Numbered from the stretch's first letter, positions 33,661 to 43,721 are shown. The stretch: DNA of 64,000 nt from Candidatus Eisenbacteria bacterium (GCA_026388185.1 JAPLKG010000017.1:186001-250000); one strand, 5' to 3'. Program-made: numbers and translations. Notes: generated by a model not told the origin, from the sequence alone.

Positions 33661-34067
33661 TTGCTCTCCACACCGAACAGGGCGAATTGACCGAACGTGG
33701 CGCCTGCAACGTCCGCAAGAAAGTCAAAAACGCTTCTCGACCTCCCCGGAACCGTGCTCTGATACCATTCATCACAAAATCCTACTGTCACTGCGGCGAT
33801 TATGGCGAAGCCGAACCAAAATCTCCTCAAGAATCCGGGGCCCGAGTGGCGAAAGGTTCTGCCGACAAGAAAACCCAGAAGCCCGTATTCGGCAAAATGG
33901 GCGAATTTGTCCAGGTAGCGGATATGCGTGGGGCCCGGCAGGTCAGAGATTGAGGAGACGCCGAATATCAGGGCTATGTAGCCCAAGACCGGCAGCCAGA
34001 ACCTCAAGAAGATGGAAAGAAATCTGACGTCGGAGCCTTCAAGTTCTCTCACGCGGTACTCTCCCAC
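33621..34067 (-). CDS. VanZ-like membrane protein
   Basis: 148 aa, four membrane segments (about 22-42, 60-72, 82-98, 113-133). Family pattern: LDKFAHFAEYGLLGFL, and FCDEWYQSTVPGRSRSVFDFLAD, the VanZ/teicoplanin-resistance-associated core with conserved Asp, His and Glu. Function of most members is unknown. Probably GTG start. It precedes hisS with a 40-base overlap in a different frame. Confidence 0.85.
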   Translation of the reverse strand: MGEYRVRELEGSDVRFLSIFLRFWLPVLGYIALIFGVSSISDLPGPTHIRYLDKFAHFAEYGLLGFLVGRTFRHSGPGFLRRFWFGFAIIAAVTVGFCDEWYQSTVPGRSRSVFDFLADVAGATFGQFALFGVESKWRRKKNEENSSR

Positions 34068-34121
34068 CTAGAAAGGATGGAAAAAGAAAGCCAGGGATCA
34101 TAGAATCGGTGGGCTCTCGGC

Positions 34122-35579
34122 TTAACCACCAAGCCACAGTCTAACAGAATTGCGGGCGATTTCAATAAGTGGAACGGGATAGAGACCAAGTAAGAAGGTG
34201 AAGAACGACATCAGAATGAGCCCGACCCTCATACCGGGGCTAATCGCTACGGGCGCGTATTCCGGCTCCTGGTCCTTCGCGAAGTACATCACCTTGAGAA
34301 TCTTGCAGTAGTAGAAAAGGCTCACCACGCTGGTGAGCACGCCAACGACGGCGAGCGTGTAGAACTTTTCTTCGATCGCGGCGGCAAAGATAAAGAACTT
34401 CCCCAAGAATCCCGCCAGAGGCGGAATCCCCGCGAGCGAAAGAAGAAAAACTGCCATCGCCGCAGCGAGCGCCGGCGATTTCCTGTTGAGTCCCACGAAG
34501 TTCGAAAGCTCTTCCCCTCCCGACGCACGCGATACGACCGTGACGACAGAGAATGCTCCGATGCTCATGAAGAGGTAGGCGAACAGGTAGATGACGATGC
34601 TCTCCGTACCGGCCTTGGTGCCGACGCAAACGCCGATCAGAAGATATCCTGCGTGGGCGATGCTGGAATAGGCGAGAAGCCTCTTCACGTTGGTTTGCAC
34701 GACTCCCACGACGGTGCCCACGATCATCGTGAGGACGGAGAGAACCGAAAGAACGTACGTCCAGTCGATGTCGAGAGAAGCGAAGCCTCCTCTGAAATAC
34801 GCGAGCACACGGATCAAGACCACGAACCCCGCGGTCTTCGACACCACGGAGAAGAACGCCGCCACCGGGGTCGGACTGCCCTCATACGTGTCGGGCACCC
34901 ACATGTGGAACGGGACGATGGTCATCTTGAAGGTGAGGCCCGCGAGAAAAACGCCGAACCCGCCCATGATCAGAAGCCTCTGCGTGCTCTTCGTAAAAGC
35001 GAGACCGATGTCCTCTAGAAGCGTCGAGCCACAGACTCCGTACAGGAATGACATTCCGTAAAGGAGAATCGCCGAGGAGAAAGCGCCCAGAAGAAAATAC
35101 TTGATGCCGCTTTCGTTTGACTTCGCGTCTCGGTAAGCGTAGCCGGCAAGTATGTAACAAGGGATGCTTGCCATCTCGAGCCCCACGAAGATCATGATCA
35201 GGTCGCCCGCCGAGGCAAGCACCATGAAGCCGAAAGTGGCGAAGAGCAAGAGAGAGTAATACTCCCCGAGGCTCAGTCTTCTCACCAGGCGACAGTCGAG
35301 AGTCGTCAGGACGACAAGAAACGCTGCGATTAGAAAGACGAATTTGACTGTCGTCGTGAAGGGATCCGAGACAAACGCGCCGTTCAGGGTCGTGGCTTTG
35401 AGAAACCATCCCCTTTCTGCCACAATCAGCGCGACCGCGATCCCGCAGAGCGTGAGCCACCAGAGGACCTTCTTCCTTTCTTCTGAAATGAGAAGGTCCG
35501 CGACGAGCACTACGAGAGCGGCGATTACGACGACGAGCTCCGGTGCAATGAGCCTGAAGTTCACGTTGACAAAGCTCAA
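34122..35579 (-). CDS. nuoN: Complex I subunit NuoN
   Basis: Antiporter-like proton-pumping membrane subunit, 485 aa and about 14 membrane segments. Family marks: VGLEMASIPCYILAGYAYRDAKSNESG (seen as GLEMASIPCYILAGY), the conserved Lys in KMTIVPFHMWVPDTYEG near residue 220, and AYSSIAHAGYLLIG near 305. TTG start 35579 with GGAGGAAG upstream. Last gene of the nuo operon; no clear terminator follows before the vanZ-like gene. Confidence 0.96.
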   Translation of the reverse strand: MSFVNVNFRLIAPELVVVIAALVVLVADLLISEERKKVLWWLTLCGIAVALIVAERGWFLKATTLNGAFVSDPFTTTVKFVFLIAAFLVVLTTLDCRLVRRLSLGEYYSLLLFATFGFMVLASAGDLIMIFVGLEMASIPCYILAGYAYRDAKSNESGIKYFLLGAFSSAILLYGMSFLYGVCGSTLLEDIGLAFTKSTQRLLIMGGFGVFLAGLTFKMTIVPFHMWVPDTYEGSPTPVAAFFSVVSKTAGFVVLIRVLAYFRGGFASLDIDWTYVLSVLSVLTMIVGTVVGVVQTNVKRLLAYSSIAHAGYLLIGVCVGTKAGTESIVIYLFAYLFMSIGAFSVVTVVSRASGGEELSNFVGLNRKSPALAAAMAVFLLSLAGIPPLAGFLGKFFIFAAAIEEKFYTLAVVGVLTSVVSLFYYCKILKVMYFAKDQEPEYAPVAISPGMRVGLILMSFFTFLLGLYPVPLIEIARNSVRLWLGG

Positions 35580-35689
35580 ACTAGCTTCCTCCCTCTTTGT
35601 TCAAATGCCTTATCCAGGCTCAGGTTCTACACTCCAAACTCAGGTCTCGCCAAACCAGGATCGGATTCCTCTGATCCTCCCAGCCGGGC

Positions 35690-37159
35690 TCAGATTCCTC
35701 TCATCAGATGTGAGAGAGCCTCCATGGAGGAGTTCATAAGAGCGATAATGGGCCACGGGTAGACGCCGATGGCCACAGTAAGAATCTGAAGCGGAACGAG
35801 CGAGACAAGCTCCCTCGCACTCAGGTCCGGGAAACCGGCGTGTTTTTCCTGAGCCTTGCCCAGGAACATGCGCTGGAGCATCCAGAGGAAATATCCCGCC
35901 GTTATTACGATGCCGACTGCCGAGATGATCACTATCGGCTTGAAAATCGCGAACGCTCCCACAAACACCATGAACTCCGCTATGAAACCAGCAAGGCCCG
36001 GCAGGCCCAGAGAGGCGAACACGGCTAGACTCATGATGCCCGTAAATATGGGGAGTTGAATCGCCAGGCCGCCGAAAGCATCTATGTCCCTGGTGTGGGC
36101 GCGGTCATATATGACGCCCACGAGAAGAAAGAGAGACCCCGTGATGATGCCGTGTGCGAACATCTGCATCACGGCACCGTTCATCCCCGTGGTGGTCATG
36201 GAAGCGATCCCGAGCAGCACGTAGCCCATGTGACTCACGCTCGAATACGCCACAAGTTTCTTCAAGTCTTTTTGCGCCATGGCGACGAGGGCGCCGTAGA
36301 TGATGTTTATTACGGCAAGGATGGCGAGCGGAACCGCGAAACTCCGGGCCGCGTCCGGTAGAATCGGATAGCTTATCCTCAAGATTCCGTACGCTCCCAT
36401 CTTCAGCAGAACGCCGGCAAGAATCACGCTTATCGCAGTGGGTGCTTCGACGTGTGCGTCGGGAAGCCAGGTGTGAAACGGAAACACCGGGACCTTGATC
36501 GCAAATCCGAGAAAGAGGGCGAGAAATACTATCATCTGGAATCTGGGGGCAAATGGGTGCGCCGCGGATAGCTGCACGATGTCGAAAGTGTGCGGCATGC
36601 TCGTGAAATACATCGCCAGTATTGCCAGAAGCATCGCGACGCTTCCCAGGAGCGTGTACAGGAAAAACTTGATGGCGGCGTATTCTCTGTTCGGCCCGCC
36701 CCAGATTCCTATCAAGAAATACATGGGGACGAGCATCGCTTCCCAGAAGACGTAAAAGAGAAAGAAGTCGAGGGAGACAAAGACTCCCGTCATTGCAGTC
36801 TGAAGCAAGAGGAACAGCGCGAAGTACTGCTTCACGCGATCCATTATTCCGTAGCTCGCGATCACGGCCACGAAAGAAAGCAGGGCGGTCAGGAAGACCA
36901 TGGTAATGCTGAGACCGTCGACACCCAGGTAGTACGAGACGTTGATGGGGGGGATCCAGGGAGCCTTCTCGATGAATTGGAAGCCGGCCATGCTCCTGTC
37001 GAACTTCACAAGCAAGAGCACGGAGAAGATGAGCGAGATCCCGCTGAAAACGGTGGAGACGGTCTTTATGCCCTTCTCGCTGTTGTTACTCATCAAGAGG
37101 ACGACGATCATTCCGAGCATCGGCACAAAGGTGACAAGTGTTAGAATCGGAAGCTCCAT
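35690..37159 (-). CDS. nuoM: Complex I subunit NuoM
   Basis: 489 aa, about 14 membrane segments. Marks: FYVFWEAMLVPMYFLIGIWG with the conserved Glu near residue 145, FPFHTWLPDAHVEAPTAISV near 226, and VAYSSVSHMGYVLLG near 312. Follows nuoL by 75 nt and precedes nuoN by 110 nt; that gap holds only short imperfect CTCAGGTT repeats. Confidence 0.97.
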   Translation of the reverse strand: MELPILTLVTFVPMLGMIVVLLMSNNSEKGIKTVSTVFSGISLIFSVLLLVKFDRSMAGFQFIEKAPWIPPINVSYYLGVDGLSITMVFLTALLSFVAVIASYGIMDRVKQYFALFLLLQTAMTGVFVSLDFFLFYVFWEAMLVPMYFLIGIWGGPNREYAAIKFFLYTLLGSVAMLLAILAMYFTSMPHTFDIVQLSAAHPFAPRFQMIVFLALFLGFAIKVPVFPFHTWLPDAHVEAPTAISVILAGVLLKMGAYGILRISYPILPDAARSFAVPLAILAVINIIYGALVAMAQKDLKKLVAYSSVSHMGYVLLGIASMTTTGMNGAVMQMFAHGIITGSLFLLVGVIYDRAHTRDIDAFGGLAIQLPIFTGIMSLAVFASLGLPGLAGFIAEFMVFVGAFAIFKPIVIISAVGIVITAGYFLWMLQRMFLGKAQEKHAGFPDLSARELVSLVPLQILTVAIGVYPWPIIALMNSSMEALSHLMRGI

Positions 37160-37234
37160 TCAGTTTTCCTCCGTCTCAGTGCAAGAATCTCACGATCTCA
37201 GCAGAAGTCCGCTGTCGAAGCAGGAACTTCCTCG

Positions 37235-39148
37235 TCAAGACAAGAACTTCACTATCAGAATCGTTGCGAGCCCCACTATTATCATCAGAGCATACTGCTG
37301 CAAGTAGCCGGTTTGTGCCCGCCTCGCGATGGAACCGGCGAATTGTGTCACAAAAGCAACTCCGTTGACGGCGCCGTCGACTACGTAAACGTCAAACCAT
37401 CGCTTTATCCTGCTCCAGACCACGGTGACCGTGGCGACCCCGTTGACCGCACCGTCTATGACTCCGAGATCGAACGCGAACAAACCTCTTGTCAGCAGGA
37501 CGAGCGGCCTCACTATCAACGCAAGATAGATTTCGTCCACGTAGTACTTGTTGTAGAGAAGCCTGTAAATCGGGGCGAATCTCTTGGAGAACGCGTCTCT
37601 CGAAATCCAGCCCTTGACGTACGTGCCGTAGGAGAGAAGTATTCCCGTACCCGCAACCAGGAGAGAAGTCCCCATCACCCCGTAGTCGGGACCGTGGTGA
37701 CCGTGCACCTCGCCGCCCGACAGAAAGCTCCCTATTCCCTGCTTGAACCACGGCAAGCCCACCCAGCCTGCGCACACGGAAAGCACACCCAGAACCGCCA
37801 GAGGAATCGCCATCACAGAAGGAGACTCGTGCGCCTTGACCTTTTCCTGTCCAAGGAAGACCACAAAGTAAAGCCTGAACATGTAGAAAGCAGTGAGCAG
37901 TGCACCCGCGACTGCGACGAGATAAAGACCGGGATTGCCGGATCGATGCACGGCAACGAGTATTTCGTCCTTGCTCCAGAACCCGCTGAACGGCGGGACA
38001 CCCGCGATGGCCAGGCATGCGATCAAGAAAGTGGTCGACGTAATCTTCATGTAATTCCTCAGACCGCCCATCTCTCGTATGTCCTGTTTCTGGGTGGCGT
38101 GGATGACGCTCCCGGCACACAGAAACAGAAGCGCCTTGAAGAAGGCGTGCGTCATCAGATGAAACATTCCTGCAACGTATCCACCGCATCCGAGTCCAAG
38201 CATCATGTAGCCAAGCTGGCTGAGCGTCGAGTAGGCAAGCACCCTCTTTATGTCGAACTGCGTGCACGCGATGGTGGCCGCGAAAATCGCTGTGATTCCT
38301 CCTATCGTGGCCACCGTCAAGGAGGCCTCGGCGCTGGACGAGAAAAGCGGGAAGCAGCGGGCGACCATGTAAACACCGGCGGCCACCATCGTGGCCGCAT
38401 GGATCAGGGCGCTTATCGGGGTCGGACCTTCCATGGCATCGGGTAGCCACACGTGGAGCGGAAATTGCGCACTCTTCCCCACCGCGCCCGCGAACAGACA
38501 GACGGTGGCAATGGTCAGAAATCTTGGAGCGAACTGGCCGCCCTGGGCCATCGAGAAAATCTCTGAGAACTGGAACGTGCCGGCCGCGGTGGCGAGCAAG
38601 AGAATGCCGACGAGAAAGCCGAAGTCCCCGACCCTGTTTGTTATGAAGGCCTTCTTGCCGGCGTCAGAGGCACTCTTCTTCTCGAACCAGAACCCGATCA
38701 AGAGATAAGAACAAATGCCGACGAGTTCCCAGAACATGTAGAGCAGGAAGAAACTGTTGGAGAGGACGAGGCCGTACATGGAGAAGATGAAAAGCGAGAT
38801 GTATGCGAAATACCTGGAAAATCTCGGGTCTCCATGCATGTAGCCGACGGAGTATATCTCCACCAGCAGACCCACCACCGACACCACGACGAGCATGAGG
38901 GCACCGAGCGGGTCCACGGCGGCCCCTATGGAGAACACGTATTTCCCGGCCTGGAACCACGGGTAGCTGACGTCCACCCTGCCGCCTGAAAGCACGTAGA
39001 ACAGGAAGGCAAACGAGAGGCAGGTTGAGGCAGCGGCGGCGCCTATGGCGGGGAAGGACCCTTTGCCGGGCAGCCTCTTACCAAAGAAAATCGTGACCGC
39101 AAAAGCAAGCAGCGGAAGAAGAGGTATCAGGAATGCTGCAACAATCAA
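37235..39148 (-). CDS. nuoL: Complex I subunit NuoL
   Basis: 637 aa. N-terminal antiporter core with FWELVGICSYLLIGFWFE near residue 142, FPLHVWLPDAMEGPTPISAL near 228, and AYSTLSQLGYMMLG near 312, then the C-terminal lateral helix region typical of NuoL. TTG start 39148 with GGAGGA seven bases upstream. It is separated from nuoK by the inserted TPR gene. Confidence 0.97.
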   Translation of the reverse strand: MIVAAFLIPLLPLLAFAVTIFFGKRLPGKGSFPAIGAAAASTCLSFAFLFYVLSGGRVDVSYPWFQAGKYVFSIGAAVDPLGALMLVVVSVVGLLVEIYSVGYMHGDPRFSRYFAYISLFIFSMYGLVLSNSFFLLYMFWELVGICSYLLIGFWFEKKSASDAGKKAFITNRVGDFGFLVGILLLATAAGTFQFSEIFSMAQGGQFAPRFLTIATVCLFAGAVGKSAQFPLHVWLPDAMEGPTPISALIHAATMVAAGVYMVARCFPLFSSSAEASLTVATIGGITAIFAATIACTQFDIKRVLAYSTLSQLGYMMLGLGCGGYVAGMFHLMTHAFFKALLFLCAGSVIHATQKQDIREMGGLRNYMKITSTTFLIACLAIAGVPPFSGFWSKDEILVAVHRSGNPGLYLVAVAGALLTAFYMFRLYFVVFLGQEKVKAHESPSVMAIPLAVLGVLSVCAGWVGLPWFKQGIGSFLSGGEVHGHHGPDYGVMGTSLLVAGTGILLSYGTYVKGWISRDAFSKRFAPIYRLLYNKYYVDEIYLALIVRPLVLLTRGLFAFDLGVIDGAVNGVATVTVVWSRIKRWFDVYVVDGAVNGVAFVTQFAGSIARRAQTGYLQQYALMIIVGLATILIVKFLS

Positions 39149-39169
39149 CTGAGTTCCTCCAGATATGTC

Positions 39170-40156
39170 TCAAGTGTTGAAATGCGTCTTGTCATAAAGG
39201 AGCTCCCCCAGAATCAACCTCGCCGAAGGATCGGTCGGATCGAGCTCCAGCGCCTTCTTCATCTCCGCGATGGCCTCGTCGATCGCGCCCTTCTCCACGT
39301 AGAGCAACAACCCAATCTGATAGTGCGCCTCGGCGAATGCCGCGTTCAAGCCGAGAGCGCGCTTGAACATTCCGATTGCAGCGTCCACGTCGTGCAGATC
39401 GCTGAGCATGACGCCGAGCTGAAAGGTGGAGTCCGTGTCGGTCTTGTCAAGCTCGATGACCTTCCCGTAGTGCCGGGCGGCCCTCTCTTTGTTCCCAAGC
39501 TTACGGTATGCTTCGGCGAGCTTCCTGTGAGCCGCGGTGAAGTCACCGAGTAGTCCGATTGCCTTCTCCAGCATGGAGACCGCGGAGGAAAAATCGCCTT
39601 CCTCGAGCGCCAGCACGCCGGACATGTAACGAGCCGCCGCCGAGTCCGGCTTCTTGTCGAGCAGTCTCTCCACGATGGGCTTTGCCCTCGAGAATTTTCT
39701 TTCTTCGATGAGCAGGGAACCGGCCCACTGTAGAGAGAGCGCAAACTCGGGGTTGAGCTCGTAGCATTGTGACAGGTGGTCACAGGCCTTGAGTCGTTCT
39801 TCCTGAAGCGCTTCGAGAAACCCCATCAGAAAACTCGCTCCCTGAAGTCTAGGATTAAGCTCCATGGCTTTCTTCGCGGCCTCCCTTGCAGGGCCGATCT
39901 CTCCAAGCGCAAGGTTGCAGGCCGCAATGTAGAGGTGCGAGAGTTCGTGGACGGGATCCAGGGCCGCACCGGTCTTGAACTCCTCGAGAGCGCTCAGAAA
40001 GCTCCCTTCATTGAACAACGCGATGCCCCTTGTCATGAGGTCCCGCACGCTACCCTTCGCACGCGTACGCCTCTGCCTTTCACCGAGTCTCGTCCCGCAC
40101 TCAAAGCAATACCTGTGATTGTCAGGATTGGTGGTCTGACACTTCGGACAAATCAT
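39170..40156 (-). CDS. Zinc-ribbon TPR protein inserted in the nuo operon
   Basis: 328 aa, soluble. N-terminal zinc ribbon (CPKC at residues 3-6, CFEC at about 17-20), a basic linker, then about seven TPR units covering residues 35-320, e.g. AEAYRKLGNKERAARHYGKV and FQLGVMLSDLHDVDAAIGMF. It lies 19 nt after nuoK and 21 nt before nuoL on the same strand, with GGGGAG before its ATG, so it is co-transcribed with complex I. Such a gene is not a standard nuo member; an assembly or regulatory role is my inference. Confidence 0.85.
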   Translation of the reverse strand: MICPKCQTTNPDNHRYCFECGTRLGERQRRTRAKGSVRDLMTRGIALFNEGSFLSALEEFKTGAALDPVHELSHLYIAACNLALGEIGPAREAAKKAMELNPRLQGASFLMGFLEALQEERLKACDHLSQCYELNPEFALSLQWAGSLLIEERKFSRAKPIVERLLDKKPDSAAARYMSGVLALEEGDFSSAVSMLEKAIGLLGDFTAAHRKLAEAYRKLGNKERAARHYGKVIELDKTDTDSTFQLGVMLSDLHDVDAAIGMFKRALGLNAAFAEAHYQIGLLLYVEKGAIDEAIAEMKKALELDPTDPSARLILGELLYDKTHFNT

Positions 40157-40175
40157 TGCGTCTCCCCGCCAATTC

Positions 40176-40484
40176 CTACCACTTCAGGATGTTGAATCTG
40201 TCGGCAAAAACCGCTCGCACACTCCTGTAAAGCGCCAGAATCAGCGCCAATCCAACGGCCGCTTCGCCTGCGGCAACGGTCATTACGAACACCGCAAAAA
40301 CCTGTCCGTTGAGGGTCGACGTTTCCACAAAACGGGAGAACGCTACGAGGTTCAGGTTTACGGCGCCGAGCATTATTTCTATGGAAATGAGAATACCGAT
40401 GGCGTTGCGTCTCGTGAGCACGCCGAACATGCCGACGACGAAAAGAATCGCTCCAAGAATGAGATAGTGCGATATCGGTGTCAC
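40176..40484 (-). CDS. nuoK: Complex I subunit NuoK
   Basis: 102 aa, three membrane segments. Conserved Glu in ISIEIMLGAVNLN near residue 36 and the second Glu in TVAAGEAAVGLALIL near 72, both needed for proton transfer. GTG start; overlaps nuoJ by four bases. Confidence 0.97.
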   Translation of the reverse strand: MTPISHYLILGAILFVVGMFGVLTRRNAIGILISIEIMLGAVNLNLVAFSRFVETSTLNGQVFAVFVMTVAAGEAAVGLALILALYRSVRAVFADRFNILKW

Positions 40485-40996
40485 TTCTTTGTGATTTCCT
40501 TTCCCAAGAAAACGGCGCCCACCAGGGCCGCGAGAAGAAGCACTGACGCTACCTCAAAGGCCTCCAAGTAGGTTGACAGAAGTTGCCTTCCGATGATCAT
40601 TACGCTCCCTTTCTGAACAGGCGGCACCTCTACGGACCAACCGGCGCCGCCGATTATGTAGACAAAGGCGCCGAGTAGTGCCGCACAGAGTATGAGGCCG
40701 GGAATCAAAAGGTGGTTGGTTTGCCTTATTGCATCGGAAGTGATCCTCTCCGTCAGAACGATTGCGAATATCATCAGTATTACGATTGCCCCGACGTAAA
40801 TCAGTATCTGCACAACGGCCAGGAAATCCGCCTCGAGAAGAACGAAGACGCCGGAGAGCGCGAAGAACATCACGGCCAGCGAAAGCGCGCAGTGAAAGAT
40901 GTTCTTCAGCGTGACTGCCATGATCGCGAAGACAACCGCAGCAAGGCCAAGCAGCTTGAAGGCCAACGGAGCGCTGAAGAGTTCAGCCCAGCTCAA
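40481..40996 (-). CDS. nuoJ: Complex I subunit NuoJ
   Basis: 171 aa, five membrane segments. Typical HCALSLAVMFFALSGVFVLL and LIYVGAIVILMIFAIVLTE, where the pi-bulge helix of TM3 lies. TTG start (GGAGGTC upstream). Between nuoI (2-nt gap) and nuoK (overlap). Confidence 0.95.
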   Translation of the reverse strand: MSWAELFSAPLAFKLLGLAAVVFAIMAVTLKNIFHCALSLAVMFFALSGVFVLLEADFLAVVQILIYVGAIVILMIFAIVLTERITSDAIRQTNHLLIPGLILCAALLGAFVYIIGGAGWSVEVPPVQKGSVMIIGRQLLSTYLEAFEVASVLLLAALVGAVFLGKEITKK

Positions 40997-40998
40997 AT

Positions 40999-41475
40999 TC
41001 AGACCTCCGGTCTCTCAACAAGATCCTCTTTGTGATAGATCAAGCCGTCCCTCGTCTCGGTAGCAAGCTCATACTTGGAGGAAAGTCCGATGGCGTCATG
41101 AGGACAGGCTTCGGCACAGAGATTGCAGAACATGCACCTGGAAATATCGACGTCAAAGACGTCCACCTTTCGCTTCTTTTCTTCGCCGGGGGAGGTCTCT
41201 ATGTTTATCAGGTGATCGGGGCACGCTCTCGCACACAGCATGCAACCGATGCACTTCATCTCGTGGGTGCCGGGGTCAACCTTGAGAACGTGAAGCCCCC
41301 TGTAACCGGCCGGCAGCTCCCGCCTTTCGTAGGGATATCTTATGGTAATCGGGCGCGAGAACAGGTATCGCAGCGTCACCTTCAATCCGTCTACGAGGGT
41401 GCGTAGTCCATAAAGAACAAGAGCCACGGGACCCGGACCACTCTTTGTTCTACCTGTTTTCGCAGCGTCTGCCAT
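40999..41475 (-). CDS. nuoI: Complex I subunit NuoI, 2x[4Fe-4S] ferredoxin-like
   Basis: 158 aa. Two cluster motifs CIGCMLCARACP (about residue 77) and CMFCNLCAEACP (about 114), holding clusters N6a and N6b that pass electrons towards NuoB. The N-terminal amphipathic helix LRTLVDGLKVTLRYL suits membrane contact. Overlaps neither neighbour; 15 nt after nuoH. Confidence 0.97.
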   Translation of the reverse strand: MADAAKTGRTKSGPGPVALVLYGLRTLVDGLKVTLRYLFSRPITIRYPYERRELPAGYRGLHVLKVDPGTHEMKCIGCMLCARACPDHLINIETSPGEEKKRKVDVFDVDISRCMFCNLCAEACPHDAIGLSSKYELATETRDGLIYHKEDLVERPEV

Positions 41476-41490
41476 AACCTCTTCTTCGTC

Positions 41491-42504
41491 CTAATTCAGA
41501 ACCGCCATCACAAGTCCGGTCACCAGAAGATTCAAGAACGCAAGGGGCAAGAGCACCTTCCAACAGAAGGACATCATTTGATCCACTCTCAGCCTGGGGA
41601 ACGTGCCTCGCAGCCAAACCATAAAGAACATGAAGAAAAACGCTTTTCCCACGAACCAGAAGAACCCCGGAAGTATTGGCCCGTGCCAGCCGCCAAGAAA
41701 CAGTACGGTCGCCATGGCGGAAATGACGAACATGTTTGCGTACTCCGACAGGAAGAAAAACGCGAACCTCAGACCACTGTATTCCGTGTGGAAACCGGCG
41801 ACCAGCTCGGACTCCGCCTCCGGTATGTCGAACGGAAGCCGATTGACCTCACCGATGCCGGCTATGACGTAGATTGCGAAACCCAGAGGCTGGAGAAACA
41901 CGTACCAGACGTGCTTCTGAGCCTCGACTATCCCATGAAGGCTCAGGGTCTGAGCCAGCATAAGGACGCCGAGCACGGAAAGAAGAAGCGGCACTTCGTA
42001 ACTCACGATTTGGGCGGCCGCCCTCATCGCGCCGAGAAGCGAGTACTTGTTGTTCGAGCCCCAGCCCGCCATGAAAATGCCGATGGTCGCCACCGACCCT
42101 ATCGCGAACACGAACAGAATGCCCATGTTGATGTCTCTGGCAACGAGCTTGTCCGAGAAAGGAATCACCACGTACACAACGACGGTGCTCACGAAAACGA
42201 CAAGCGGGGCCAGGATGTAAACGGGTCTGTCCACGCCGCGAGGGATGATGTCCTCTTTTAGGAAAAGCTTGATCGTATCGGCAATCGACTGTGCCCAGCC
42301 GTGCCGGCCGGTATGGAGCGGCCCCCTCCTCACCTGAATGTGCCCGATGACCTTTCTCTCAAACCAGACCATGAAGAGAACCATCAAGACCATGAAGACC
42401 ATGACGCCCAGAAAGGCCACGGCCATCACGCCGAGCTCATAGATTGGCCGAGGGAGAAGCTGCGGCAGGAAAATCCAGACGAATTTCAGGAGTTCAACGT
42501 TCAT
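41491..42504 (-). CDS. nuoH: Complex I subunit NuoH
   Basis: 337 aa, eight membrane segments, forms part of the quinone channel. Marks: WFERKVIGHIQVRRGP near residue 48, GWGSNNKYSLLGAMRAAAQ near 147, and DIPEAESELVAGFHTEYSG near 225, which holds the conserved acidic loop. A 113-nt gap before it (from nuoD) shows no gene or clear hairpin. Confidence 0.97.
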   Translation of the reverse strand: MNVELLKFVWIFLPQLLPRPIYELGVMAVAFLGVMVFMVLMVLFMVWFERKVIGHIQVRRGPLHTGRHGWAQSIADTIKLFLKEDIIPRGVDRPVYILAPLVVFVSTVVVYVVIPFSDKLVARDINMGILFVFAIGSVATIGIFMAGWGSNNKYSLLGAMRAAAQIVSYEVPLLLSVLGVLMLAQTLSLHGIVEAQKHVWYVFLQPLGFAIYVIAGIGEVNRLPFDIPEAESELVAGFHTEYSGLRFAFFFLSEYANMFVISAMATVLFLGGWHGPILPGFFWFVGKAFFFMFFMVWLRGTFPRLRVDQMMSFCWKVLLPLAFLNLLVTGLVMAVLN

Positions 42505-42617
42505 TTTCTACCAGTGTTTCCGTTCCTATTATGTTTCCGTTTCCCGGGGTTCGCCGGTGTGCGACTGCACAACCACGCGAGCAGGCTGCGGACAAGCACG
42601 TCCGCACGTTCACAATC

Positions 42618-43721
42618 CTATCGGTCAACCTCTCCAAGCACGATGTCAATGCTGCCCAGAATGGCAACAATATCGGCGATCAGAGCGCCCTCAGTCATCG
42701 CGGAAATGGCCGCAAGGTTGATGAACGAAGGAGCTCTTATTTTCACGCGATAAGGATTCGTGGTGCCGTCGCTTATCACATAGAAGCCGAGCTCTCCCTT
42801 GGGGCCTTCTATTCTCGAATAGGCCTCGCCCTTCGCCGGCTTGAGCACTCTCGGCAGCTTGGCCCTGGAATCGCCTTCGGGAAGCCCGTCCAGCGCCTGC
42901 CTTATGATCCGTGCGGCCTGGCGCATTTCCGTGATTCTGACGGTGTATCTGTCCCAGACGTCTCCCACCGTACCGGTGGGAATGACGAAGTCCATCTCGG
43001 GATAAACGAGGTACGGCGCGTCCTTTCGCAGGTCCCACTTGATGGCGGAGCCTCTCAACATGGGCCCGCTCGCCGCGTAGGAGATCGCGTCTTCGCGACT
43101 GAGGACGCCTACGCCCTTCGTTCTGTTCACGAATATGATGTTGTTCGTGAGAAGCTCCTCGTATTCGTCCACCCTCTTGTCGAACGTGCCGAGGAGTGCC
43201 CTGCATTTCCCCACGAACTCAGGAGTGGCGTCCCTCGCCACTCCCCCGAAGCGCACGTAATTGAAGGTCATCCTTGCCCCGCAAAGCACCTCGAAAGCGT
43301 CGAGTATGTCTTCCCTCTCTCTGAAGCAATAGAGCAAGGGAGTGGCCGCCCCCAGGTCGTTTGCAAAAGAACCGAGCCACACGAGGTGGCTTGCCAGCCT
43401 GCTCAGCTCCGCTACGATCACCCTTATGTAGCTCGCTCTTCGGGGGATCTCGACTTCGAGCAGAGATTCCACGGCCAGAACGAAGGCAAGGTTGTTCGAC
43501 ATTCCCGCGAGGTAGTCAAGCCTGTCCGTCAATGGAATGAACTGAACGTAGGTCCTCTTCTCGGCAAGCTTCTCTATGCCTCTGTGGAGAAAACCCACGT
43601 CCGGGAGAACTTCGACTACTCTCTCTCCCTCGATGGTAAGGCCGAGCCTCAGCACTCCGTGAGTGCTTGGGTGCTGTGGACCCATGTTGATGAAAAGACG
43701 CTCTGTCTCAAGCTCCGCCAT
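42618..43721 (-). CDS. nuoD: Complex I subunit NuoD (49 kDa)
   Basis: 367 aa. NMGPQHPSTHGVLRL at the N-terminus carries the quinone-site His; FLHRGIEKLAE near residue 45, RLASHLVWLGSFANDLGA near 107, and the C-terminal DIVLGEVDR. Directly abuts nuoC (stop and start adjacent), and the two are separate genes, not a nuoCD fusion. Confidence 0.97.
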   Translation of the reverse strand: MAELETERLFINMGPQHPSTHGVLRLGLTIEGERVVEVLPDVGFLHRGIEKLAEKRTYVQFIPLTDRLDYLAGMSNNLAFVLAVESLLEVEIPRRASYIRVIVAELSRLASHLVWLGSFANDLGAATPLLYCFREREDILDAFEVLCGARMTFNYVRFGGVARDATPEFVGKCRALLGTFDKRVDEYEELLTNNIIFVNRTKGVGVLSREDAISYAASGPMLRGSAIKWDLRKDAPYLVYPEMDFVIPTGTVGDVWDRYTVRITEMRQAARIIRQALDGLPEGDSRAKLPRVLKPAKGEAYSRIEGPKGELGFYVISDGTTNPYRVKIRAPSFINLAAISAMTEGALIADIVAILGSIDIVLGEVDR

